A stretch of 64,000 bases of DNA from Chaunax sp. Z400 (taxonomy: Eukaryota > Chordata > Actinopteri > Lophiiformes > Chaunacidae). The stretch lies in NCBI GenBank assembly GCA_037577475.1, contig CM075197.1:24914650-24978649 (forward strand). Reading direction: 5' to 3'. Under the pieces are notes generated by a model. That model did no database searches and had not been told where the DNA came from. It saw nothing but the letters and a program-made list of their open reading frames with translations. The translations under genes and the position numbers were made by a program. Shown here piece after piece: positions 25,701-38,600 of this stretch. The stretch's first letter is position 1, and the number at the start of each line of letters is the position of its first letter.

Positions 25701-28700
25701 GGGGACATGCCACTGTGGGTGTGAGGACGTGGGGGAGAGAACTTTATCGATCCCTGCTAAAGCCACGCTCTCTTTTCCTATAAATGTCATGGCTCTCTTT
25801 GTCCTTGCCCATATGTGTGTGTGTTTGTGTCTACAGAGTCGGCTCCCAGCCTTCCTCACGACCTGTTGTTTGGTATGAAAGTGAATGGGATGGCGCCTCT
25901 CTGAGAGAGTGTGTTAACTAAGACGATCTTAAAAACCTCTGTCTTCAAACAGGAAATTCAGTTTTTGTCTCTCGGCAGCATCTGTGAGTGAAAACAGTTG
26001 TTTTTTGCTCCTCCATTCCCTGAGCAGTTTATCTGAACCAGTCAAAAGCCAAATACAGTCTAGATTTTTTTTTCCTTTCTGCACAATTCTGTTTCTTTAT
26101 TGCCTGAATAAATCAACTAAATGGCTCTCTCCGTCTGTCTTCCCTTCCAGAGGATACAGCCTTCGAGGCAGGTGTGCGGGTGCAGATCCACAGCCAGGCA
26201 GAGCCCCCATTCGTCCATGAGCTGGGCTTTGGCGTGGCCCCTGGCTTCCAGACTTTTGTAGCCACACAGGAGCAGAGGGTAGGTGTTCCTGACATCTGCT
26301 TTTTTTTTTTAAATAGCTTCTCTTCTTTGTGGTGTTTTTCAGCTTATCAAAGAGATAAACAAGAGCGTTCAGAGACCACAAACCTATACGCAAAGGCTGA
26401 GCAATCCTTCCAACGGGTCCCATCATTCCTATTTACACCTGCACAGATCTGTCCATAACTTTTCTTGACGACTGTGCCATAAGAGTCAGCATTTCCTCTC
26501 CTGCTGGCCGGATTCTTACCAAACTTAAATCACCTGTTCCTGTCCCTGATATCTATCTATGATACAAGTTTCGTCCAAATCTCTCCAGAACTTTTTGAGT
26601 CAAATGCATGCTCTCAGGGTTCTGCCAATGTTAAAGAAAGTGAAAAAAAAAGTCATGGATCCACTTCTCCATCCAGATCCGCTGCCCCATGCCCAACCCT
26701 TCTACCAAGTTTCATGAAAATCCATCAAGTAGTTTATGAGTAATCCTGATATCTAACACACAAACAGGTAAATGACCATAACAGGTATGGTGGGATTACA
26801 TGCATACTGGTATATGAGCCATTAGCTCTGTAGCTACATTACCATCCCAACATGCTCCAGTTGTTTCTACGCCGCCGAGCGGCTTGTCTTTATGTTGTGA
26901 CTCTTCTGTGTCAGTTTAAACTCCATTTTACAGAGGTTACCATGGGGACTGTACATTTGGTCCATATGTGCATCTCTCTGCAGCTAATCTCACAAAAAAC
27001 TAGATCAGTCAGCCTAATATTTTGGTGGTTGGGTTGACTTTATTGTTTTACAGCACCATTGACTGCTAAATCATCCTCTTAAAAGACCAGAAGGGGCCAC
27101 CAGTGATCAACCACTGCTTCAGTTCGGAATCAGTCACTTATGTAACGTCACATTAGTGCTGAGCGGTGCTTCATTTTTAAATCAGGAGGTCCAGAACGCT
27201 GAGGGTCTTATTCTGATGAGTCAGGGAAGGCATCAACAATTGAGTCCGGAGCACATTGATCAATGCCTAGGTTCTAGCTGTTAATAAATGAATAAATAAA
27301 TAAACAAAAAAACTGTCATCACAAACAAAGCATTATTTATTTCTATTTATTAATCAGTGTTTTCACAATAATCACTAAAAATCATCAGGGAGAGGTTCAG
27401 TTTGCAGCTCTTTCTCTTCACTTCTCTATTGTTTCATTACTGTCTGTGGAATGATGCATCATGGGAAAGTAGAATTAGCTTTATTTACAACCACCAAAAG
27501 CAAAGAAACTACCCAAACTAAGTGACAGGTTCTCTCTGCCTGTCTATCAACGTCCTCCCCTTCATTTCAGTCCCACAGACAGCGGCACCTACACACACAC
27601 CCCATAATTTAGCTGCACTAATTTCCCCATTTCACAGCTCGAATGCCCACTTAGCTGTACGCCTTACAGTAAATTATGTCCCAAAATATGTAGACACCAA
27701 AAAGCAACGGTATCCTAATTGAAATCGCAGTATGATGAGCATAAAACATCGTCGTCAGGCATCACAGCTTGAACTGACCGCTCTGTGTTTCTCTTTTCTT
27801 TCTTTTTTAATCACATTTAAAGTGCATCCAAAATAGGAAAACAAGTGATTTAATAAAAGAATCAAAGAACAGAAAACATAAAGTAATACATGGATTTTAC
27901 AATCAAGCTGCCAGATTTAATCAGATATGTTCCCGTCCCAATCTGGGAGGTCCCGTCTCGTATTACGCTTTTAAAAATGCCCTGTTGGGCTCAGCAGCAG
28001 GAGCTGAGCTGACAGATTTCGTGTTAAGATAAATTAATTTCATTTTCATTTTTAAAACGGTGCTTTGTCTTCAATACATCAGTGACTTTACTCGTCCAGT
28101 GGAAACGCGCCCGTTAGTGAGTCCTGATTTATTGGCTACTTTGGGGGCAGTGGAAACGAGCTGAGAAAACAAAGCTGATATCATTACCTTTTAGATTGAT
28201 ATGAGGAAGTTGACTATTTACTCATCCAGCAGATGGAGCAACATTTGTTTTATTTAGTGCTGTTTCTCACCACCTGTTAAATGTAAGTGTCTGGATGTTT
28301 GGCCAGTAAACTCCAGTCTCCACTGCTACATCCAACTGTACTGTAGATGAAGCAGTGAAAAAAACTGATCCTGACCTTTTGTAAATGTTACATGTTTTAA
28401 TACGGTTTATTTGAATAGATTTTAATGCGTTATTGAATCCTACTCATCTTTTTTAATTAATTACACACAATCAAAACTAGTTAGAAAAATTATGTTGGTG
28501 GGTCGTGTTTAGCACTGTCACCTCAGCAAGAAGGTCCTGGGCTCGAATCCCGACCAGGGGCCCGGCCTATCTGCATGGAGTTTGGATGTTCTCCCTGAGT
28601 CTGCTCAGGTTCCCTCCAGGTGCTCCAGCTTCCTCCCAAAGTCCACAAACATGCAAAGTCCTGTAAGTGAACTGGTGACTCTAAATTGTGTCATTGACAC

Positions 28701-29572
28701 AACAGAAAATTAAAACGTCAAGAAAAATAAAGTTAAAACATATAGAAATGTAAAGTTTACATATTTCTGAAGTTTGCAGAAACATTCAGTGCCAACATTT
28801 GTTCTGGAGCTTGGATCAGACTTTATCGCAACAATGCATCCACTTATTAAAAACAATCTCATCTGAAGTTCAACCAAAGCAAACAGAAAGAGGTCTGTTT
28901 AAGTTTCCACCACTGAACATTTGATTGTAAAGTTCAGAATAACTTATTACTAATTTAGTTAAAATAGAAAAACATTCATTTACAGTAAACAGACTCACAG
29001 TGTGTGAAATAAACACATTCTCCATGTACTGAATGACAGTTATGAAATTGTAGATGATAAAATAGTTTAAGAATTTGTCCTCTGCAGAAGTCAGTAGGAA
29101 CCTTGTCTCTCCACATCACAGCTCAGTGTGGTGCAGAGCATCACCTCAGCGGTAGGCAGGAAGGCGAGGAGGAGATCTATGCAGACATGGAGAGGCCTCC
29201 TGGGTGATGAGCCACCAGGGTTTGTCTCTCCTCATCTGTCGGCCCAGTTTTGTGACTGGCAGGGCCAACGACCGGCCTTCATCTGCCTGCCTGCCTGCTG
29301 CAAAAACACAGATCCTCTCCACAAGCCTGCACAGCGGGAAACAAATTTAGTTCCAGCTAATTAATGCAGAGCTGTATTTGGAAGTCTAAAAAAACTCCAA
29401 CTGTGAGAAGTTTCCACCTGTCTTTTCGAGCTTCGTCTTCTGCAAAAGAAACCCGGAGGGCACTCTCAAATATGTCCAAAAACATTCCTGATGATGATGA
29501 ATGGGTCGAGAATCTGGGGTGGGATCTTGTGGAGCATGATAAAAAAAAAATAAAAATAAAAATAAAAATAAA

Positions 29573-29650
<78 letters not shown>

Positions 29651-32600
29651 TGATTAGTGGAACTTAATCATGGATACCAATCAGTCTGCCTGTGAAAATG
29701 ACTCCAACACAGGATTTTAATGAACTCATTCTGGCTGATTATGTTGGTCCTGGATCAAAGCTGCTCAATCAAGTGAGCTCCAGTCAATTTTAAATTTAAG
29801 CCTTCCAAACTTAGAAACTGCCCCTCTGTTGGTTTTTGACCAAAGATTAAAAAAAAAAGGGAATGATGGCTGGTCCCTCGGTGGAGAGTCACTCTCTTCG
29901 TTCAGCTCATGGCCTTTTTATTCCAGTTTAGCTCCTCTGCTCCTCTCTAAGAGCAGAGCGCTCTGTCTGGACACGCATGACTGTGTACTCTAATTTAATT
30001 TAATTTAAATTACAAATTTAATGTTGAGGTCCAGCTCAAACCAGCCCTCTACTGCTTACTTGTCAGCTAACCCAACCAGCACTAATACAATGACCCTACT
30101 AATCCCACCTTGTTTCCAACTTATTGAACAATATCCACCGCTGACCGCACCTAAATGAAATATTGTGTAACAGGAGAACTTTGATTAATAACATCCTGAG
30201 TGGGGCAAGGCACCCCCAGCTCTTATTTGATAAAGCATAATCGGGTCAGAAGGTCCCAACACAGTGATGTGATATTGAGCACCTTGGATTATCTGATTAG
30301 AGATAAATAATCAGATCGAGAATCAGCCACAGCTGACTGTAATTAGGCCATAAGAGAAGATTAGCTGAAGTATGAGGTGGCTTTAAAGGTTAAGGATTGC
30401 TGAGAAGCGCCTCTCTTAAATCACTCAATAAATTTAACAGCATCTGCATGTCAGTATTCATTGTGTTTTGCTTTGCTGTTGGCATCAGGGAGGGCATGTT
30501 TAATTACCACAGGAGACATTACAGGCCAGAAATGACTGGAAGCTCGTTGGACGTTGAAATATTTAGCGTGCTAGATTGCTGTTTGGATTGAGTTTGGATT
30601 TTATTCTCCAAAGCGATTTCGTATGCAGACATAAAGCATTTAACTCCCTCGAGGCAGAGAGAGGCAACACAGCCTGATAAGAGGGGCAGAGTTTCACATT
30701 CTGTCAGTACTAACAAGCAAACTGTGGCCAGATTTCAACTGGCAGGATGTTGTGTTTTTGCCCCATCAAAAAAAAAGAAGAAGAAAAAAAAAAGCTCTCT
30801 TGGCAGAAGAAACGACCTTACTTCAGTAACACTGTGATGACAATGAGGGGAATTTGGGAACAGAGGGTGGTGGGTGATGGATGCCGAGAGCAGGCTGCTC
30901 GTGTCGTGTAGCAGATGGGCTTCCACACTGTTCATTCTGACGTCCCTCGTTCCTCATCTGCTGTCCCAGTCCTCAGAGCTGCACGAGCAGGAGGAGGACA
31001 TTTTGAGGTTTTTATGCTCCCATTGCTCGCTGTAGTGGGATTTCCCCTACAGAGTCTGGCTATCTGTTGAATTGTTTTCCGCATTGCCTAGTAGTGTGTG
31101 CCATGAGGCTCTTCTGCTTCTATGTACTGGCCGGGTTTCGAGGACTAAGGAACGCATTTTTGGAGAGCTGCTCTTATATGTGACTGTGACGGATTTCTAC
31201 ACGCTTTGAAAGTCTTAAAAGTTATTAAAACGCCCTTAAAAGATATTTTTTTCTTCTGTGGTCTAACTTTATTTTGTATGTGTGACCCTGACTTTTATAT
31301 ACTCTATAGCTGGGAAGTACTAATGACAGTACAAATACATTATATCTTAAGTTGTACCTCATCAATGTCAGTGATTTTTGTAAATATATGATTATTATGA
31401 ATATTATGCCAGAAACACATCTCAAAAAAGTTTGGACAGGGGCATCAAAAGACTGAGAAAGTCTTGGAATCCTCCAACAACCTTCATTTGTAACTGGTGT
31501 CATGATTGAGTATGAAAGGGGCATCCTAAAAACACTCGGGTCATTCACAAGCAAAGATGAGGAGAGGTTCACCCCTTTGTGAAAATCTGCGTGAGCAAAT
31601 AGTCCAACAGTTTAAGAGCAACGTTTCTCAACACTCACTTGTCCTTTGTCCATAAATCTACATACGATTAATTACATGTGAACACTCCATATGCCCTCGT
31701 GTATGTTTGAGAAGAAACTACAGTATCTCAGGAATAACCCCACATCTCTTCTCCTCTCACCTGCAGCTGACCTACCTGCCTCCCCCGTGGGGAGAGTGCG
31801 AGTCCAAGGCTCTGGAGTCGGGCTTTTTCCAGGTCTACAGTGTAACTGCCTGCAGGATTGACTGTGAAACACGCTACATCGTAGAGAACTGCAACTGCAG
31901 GATGGTCCACATGCCTGGTAAGCCCAGTGCTGGTCTGAAATCAGCAACAAAAAACATTTTCGTTATTGACCAGGCAGTCATTCAACAGAAGTTTAAAGCA
32001 AGGTTGCAGTATTTTATGTGAGATTAAACTGCATTTAGAGGCCTCTTATTGATGAGACTAGTCAATACCGTATTAGGTGTTGGCATTTAAAAAAAAGCCC
32101 TGGGATTATGTGTCTGCTAAAGATGCCGCGCCTCACATATTGTTTCCTGATTTATCTGTTTTGTTTTTATGTGTTTATAGAGTTCCCAAAAAACTCTGCC
32201 ATTAACTGAATTTCTCCTCTAAAGTTTTAATTCAAATTCCTCCCAGGTGATGCCTCTTACTGCACACCTGAGCAGTACAAAGACTGTGCTGAGCCTGCCC
32301 TCGGTGAGTCTGCACAAACACTCGACCTCGTGAACGTGAGCCAAGATGGCACACACATACTGTTTCCTCTGGTTTACATGTCATTTCCCCTTGGCTTTTG
32401 CCTGTCGATACAGAGCTTTGATGCAAAATGTGCAACACTGGAGAGAGTTTTAAAGCGTGAAACGGCTCAGCTGAAGAGCAACTACAATATTTCATCATGT
32501 TCGCTAATGCACTGAAGTAGAAAAGAACATTTGTTGCAGGAGCGGGTGATAGCCTCCTTCATACTGCATCCTCTATGTCTGGTATTGGACCTCACTCAAA

Positions 32601-35600
32601 AGAACTGTTCACTCAAATGTGAAAAATGAGTCATTATCTCCACATTGCAGTTGAAGGCCGGGTGAATGTTCTTAATTCACAAAGCATTTCTGGACATTTC
32701 ATAGCATTGAAGCATTCTCCTAAGCAACTGAAGGAGGTTGGGGACTTGTTTTAAAATTGCAAAAGCTCTGGAACTCAAACATAAAATGACTCTAAACTGC
32801 TCGTTATGGCAGAACCCAAGTCTGCAGAAGCCCCGAAATCCCAAACTGGTTTGAAAAGACGTTATTTTCACCCTTTTAGAAGATGAAATCTTGACCGCAG
32901 CCAATTTGCAAATTAATTTGGAGACTTGGATTTTGCCGTTTGGAGTCAATTATATTTGTTTTCAGCTGTCCTCTCAGTGTTTCCGCTAAAATCTTTTTTT
33001 AGCACCAGTGACACCGGCCCGTATTCATTCGAGTCAGAATAGCTTCAAATTAAATGACCTTAGAATCATTATAGATAGGATTATTCATGTTTGTCTTTTG
33101 TCTTAATTTTAATTAATATCAAAACATGAAATGCCACAACATAGAAAAAAGTTAACCGTGGCTTCTGCATTGAGATAAACATTCTCTCAAGCTAAAATAA
33201 CAAAAACAATAAAATAAATAGATAATAAGAATAACATATTGACCCCATATCGGTAAATCAGTGAATTTTTGCCATCTTTTTTTCTGTAACACACTTTAGA
33301 ACATAGGCAACATGTAACCAGTGTTTTATTTACTCCATTCTGTAGGCATTTGTACATTAAATTCCAAAAGAGACTCCTCATTAGTCTAAACAGTGACGAG
33401 TTTGCATCGCTAATTAGCTTTACTATAACCTCAGCTCCTCCATGGTCACCATCCTCCTTTCTCTTCCTATAACCAACCAGTTTAACAGACTCCTCTGAAA
33501 AATGAAATATAATTTAACTATTAAGTTGTATGTTTGCTCAAACAGTGTGCGAGTGAAAATCATTAGTAGCTCGTTGAAATTAATGATCGTGTGAAAATTT
33601 TAGGGCCAGCATTCATTCATTCATTCATTCATTCTTCTTCGTGTGTTTAGGAGAATGCTGCTATGATGTTTGCCTGTGAAGCTCTAGAAATGTTTTGCAG
33701 ATACAGAAACTTCACCTGACTTTCAATCGACATGAGGGTGAGAATGTTTTTACAGAATTTTCAATTTTGGGTGAAGTGGTCCTTTAAAAAAAAGCGATAC
33801 TGCACCATCCAGGTATGACTCAGCATGTGGACTCTGTCGGCACACAGCTAGCCTGCTAATTAAAAAGTGAATGTGTTACTACTTAACTTTTTGATTTATC
33901 AAGAGAACAGGACTCATCTCAATATTTCCCCTCATATGTGAAGGGCTCATCAAGGCTGTAACCAACATCGAAGCAGACAGACTGCAGTGTTTGAGTTCAA
34001 TTTAATGGATGGATGGTCAGATAGATAATGGCTCATATTTCCTGTACTGAGCTAAATTATACAGCCAGTTAAGAGGTTTTTGGCAGCCCTCACCCAGCCA
34101 ACAAATTGAAGATTTGAAATTAACTTTGTCAGTTGTATTAACTGTTGGCTTACACAGATGTTTTAAGGTATTGCTCTTATTTCCTGTGTGTTTTTTATAC
34201 CAATCTGCCTTAATGGCCTCACTCTTGCCGTAACAGTACACTTGAGAGAGACTCGTGAAAAAATAAAGGAAATAAAATGAATTCCTTATTAGTTTTGAAG
34301 AGTGAAGAGATGGTTTCTAGCCTGTTCCCTGTATTAGATTATCACCTTGAACGCTGGAGGCTATCCCACAATGCATTTCAATAATATATTAAAATCTTCC
34401 AATAAAGACACCAAAGATTTTCTTCTGTTAAGAGTAATAAGCACCACAGATCTAAGGTCAAATCTTGTGTGTCAATGTGTCAAACCGACCAGCTATCAGA
34501 TCTAATCACCTGCTAACTTAATAATTGCAGGAGAAAAATCCTCTACGGAGCCTCTGAGGTTAAATCTTAGGTGATTCACTGTGTCTGTGTATCTGTCTGA
34601 CTGTTCACTTCTATTTTCCCCTACAAGTTTCCGACGGCGGTGGAGATCGTTAGAGCGAAGGAAGCATTAAACAGAAGACAAACGCTCAGTCTTCTTTCTC
34701 AATAATGCACATCTAACAAAGCCATTACGCTGCAGACCTTCTGTTCCCTGCAAACACCGCTCTGCGTGAATCATTGAACATAAACACAGTTATTGCACAG
34801 TGGCAGTCTCATGTTCAGTAATGAGACAAGAAGAAATAACGTTGTAATTTACCTGGTTGTGACTCCAGCTCTCCAAGTATGTGTGTCTCACTGTGTGTCT
34901 CACAAAATAAACGCATGACGCAGTATAAATCCTGCATGATCATGAGCATTACATCCGTCTCATGCTGCTGCGGTTTTACCTGAACTATGAATCAAATCCA
35001 GCTTTAACCAGAAAGCACTAAAAGAACGCATTCCTCCACCACTAACCAACTGTATCATTACCCCAAGGGCATAGACCACACTGTTATATGTCGCTTTGGT
35101 CTAATCTGCCTCATGGTGAATGAATACCACCTAATTCCTTGACCCTGGAAACTTCTAGTGTTTGGAATCGTGTTTTATCATCAGTAGTTTATGAGTTATC
35201 AACAAAGATTTTCCATAATAATGGATCCGGATCTTTCTTTTTTTTTGTTTGTTTAGATATAACTTCCTACCTTTCACAGATACATGAAATCCACTTGAAT
35301 GACTGAAGCCCAATACGTATTGACCCCCTTCCGAATATATATTTTAATCTCCCAGACCTGGATTATAATCTCGATCTGGAGCCAGTTTCATATAAACCCC
35401 ATTCAGACAGCGTTTTTCTTCCGGGCCTGTTTCGCCTTTATTCTGTCCCGACGGTCTGTGTGAACGCAGTGAAGACGTAATGGGGTGTCGGTTTGTGCCA
35501 CCTCTGTGACGCCAGCATTCACTGTGAACACACACTCTTCGGTGGCATTGTGACGCCTTGGGCTGGTCCAGTTTGAACTCACCAAAGGGGTCACAGAGAA

Positions 35601-38600
35601 GGGAATTCGTTTTGTTGCTGTTGTGTAATGCCTGTCTGAAGGTGGCTATAGTGATGGAGCATCATGAGTTGTCCATGTCTGGACATCTTCACTATTTTGA
35701 TTGGTCTGTTGGTATTTTTTCACGATACTGGCAAAATGTTAAAAGTGGCCTTACCTCGCAATGATGAAGAAAGTGAAAAAGTGATCCAGAAACCGCATCC
35801 ATACCCGGATCCTCCTCAAAATTTGATCAGCTCTTCCTTGTCCCAAGACCCACCCCGACATGATCAAAATCTGCCGACAGTTTTTGGAGATGTCTTGCAG
35901 GCGATCAAACAATCAACTCTTATTGGCTAATATAATTATCCTCAAGTATTTTCATACTGTCTCTGACTTCTGATCTTTTTCTTATCAAAATGCACTCATG
36001 CACGTCAAAGAAATTCTACTGGTCTCCAGTGTTTTAAAGTGGAGACAGAATTCTTTAAAACTTCTTAAAAATCGGAGTAGAGCAGCCCCCCCCGCTCCTT
36101 CACGTCCAAAGGAGTCAGTTGGGGTGGTTCGGGCATCTGGTTAGGATGCTGCCAGGGTGCGTTCCTTTGAAGGTTTTCCAGGCACGTCCAAGTGGGAGGA
36201 GAACCAGAACTCGCTGAAGGGATTAGATATCTCATCGGGCTTGGGAACGCCTTGGGATCCCTCAGAAGGAACTGGTGAGAGGGACGTTTGGAATACGCTT
36301 CTTTGTCTGTTGCCAATGTGACCCGACCCCGGAGGAAGAGGATGGATGGATGTTAAAACTTTGGAAAATACGATTCCATAACTGAAGTGATTTCATGGCA
36401 ACTTCTTCCACAGTAATTCAACAATTCTGCATCATATGTTTAAGTTAAACACACTGTAAACTATTCATTGTAATATAATCTTCATCTTGTGCTCACAGTC
36501 AGTGAAAAAACACAATTCAAAAGCTTCCTAAGTCACTTATGACCTGACCAACCTCATCTCTTTGCCAGAGGGAGTCGAGTTATAGAGACATCAGAAAAAC
36601 CACCAGCCTCTCTGCTCATTCTGAGGATGATTATCTGTGGAGAGTCAGAAAGCTTCATCTTAAGGCAACAAAACTTTAATAAAACCAGCGTTAAGGCTGC
36701 AGGCTCCCACACCAGAGGAGCATCAATAGCATGAACTGGAAACCACGTTTCAGTGTTTGGTGCAACAGGAGATTAAAAAATGTTCTTTTGCTAATTCCTG
36801 ACAGCTTATTCTTCCTGGAGTTGGTTCATGTTTGGAACAATAATGTCTCACACACACAAATTCTCTCAGCTTGGATCACTTGAGTGCAAATGGGTCCTCT
36901 CTCTGAACCCAGTGCTAATTTGTTGCACCCAGCAGGAGGTTTAACACAGGAAGGTTTGATTGGGTTTCCCTCTCTGTATAAGTGTGTCACTCAACTTTTG
37001 GAGACAGCACAGAAAATATATACTTTAGACAGGAGACAGCTGCATCCGTTGTCTGTGAACAACCGAGCAGCATGCTTTTGAGGAAACAGACGGCGTATGA
37101 TTATACACCCAGACAGGAAACACACGTATTTCCAATTTTCGTTAAATAGAGGATTGATCTTGCCAAAGCTTTGTGAAATAACAAGTTACATCAGTTGTCT
37201 TCCGGTCACCAAGATATTTATTGTACTTTTTAGCAGGTGGTATGAACAGCTAGTTGTGTATTAACATTTATAATAAGTTATCAGGAGGAAAAGTATTATA
37301 ATGATTTGGTCTTAAAGGTTTAAATGCGTCTGAGGGAAAGGAGTCAAGACGGGGAACAAATGGCGAAAGGCTTAGGGAAAGAAATCAATCAATTTGAATG
37401 CACGAGGCTGCGCTCCCAAGCACCCAATAACGTCTCATTTGAATAAAAATAAGAGACCACTGAGAAGCCATATTCATTTCCTCTTGCAATTACATGACTG
37501 TGTGGCCTCTCAGGCTATTAGTGCACCGTGGGGGAAAGCTGCTCTGTGATCTGTGGGCTCTGCCATAGAGCTGTCTCTGTGGGAAATAAGCCTGATAACT
37601 TCTCCTTTCCATTCAGAGAGCATGGGGTCGACTTCCCGAAGATTTCTATGTCCAGAGAGAGAAGTCTTCAGGAGTGAGAAAGGACTCGGTAATCTCTGGT
37701 GAGAGATAACTGAGATCTATTTAACTTTGCAACTTCAGAAATTCACTCTTCAGTTAAAGCGAGTGCTTTGTGAGGGAGCGTGAGCCGCCTCAGTGCCTGA
37801 GAAGTTCTTGATGGATCTCTATCAGAAAGCTGGTGTCGCTTAGCATTACCATCATTGTGAGAGAGTTGGTGTAATGTAGGAGGCTGTGGGCTTAACACAA
37901 AATCATCCGGTGGACTTCATTTTATTTTTTCTTTCTGTGAAGACAAACTGCCAGAGCAGAGATGTGGCATTTCCTGCATCAGGACTTTTTCTCTGTAAAA
38001 GCTGTTTCACAGAGCTTCAGGGCGTCTTTGTGTTCGGAGCTCGACTTTCTCTCCTCTTGTGACTTTTATAATTACACTGACTTGGAGCTGTTAGGCATTT
38101 ATAGAGTAAACATCAGCACGACTCAAGACGCAGTATGACTGGGGACATGTGTGCAGTAGTTGTACACCAGCCATAACAATATAACCACCTACCAAATATG
38201 ACCCGTCGAGGCATGGACTCCACAAGACCTCTGAAGGTGTGCTGTTGTATCTGGCACCAAGGCATTAGCAGCAGATCCTTTAAAGGCCCATTTATGCTTC
38301 CTCTACGTACATAAATCGATACGTCCTTCTCTAAGCAGTCTATCCATCAACGCCAACATACTTCTGTATGGCCATTATGTCGATGTCGATACAACCAAAG
38401 GAGGGCAGCGAAGTGTCAAAAGTTCTGACAAGAAATATGATGACATTGGAAGTTGTTCACTTCACTTTTTTCTTCTTCATTGTTTCCATACACATTTGTC
38501 GTGCCTTGCTTGAATTGTATAGCTACTCTGCCCCCTAACATTTCCGGTTGTGTTGCTCCATTTCGTCCGTCTTGTCCGTACCCGTAAGCTCTCTGACAAC

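Larger units (their letters stand above)
26279..31766 (+). other. asic2: asic2 intron 3
   Basis: 5488 bp, gtaggt to ctgcag. It holds a dispersed repeat copy near 26480-26790, a SINE-like element at 28495-28700, a long A/T simple repeat at 29541-29648 and a transposon-like fragment at 31405-31645. No coding sequence is supported. Confidence 0.85.
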
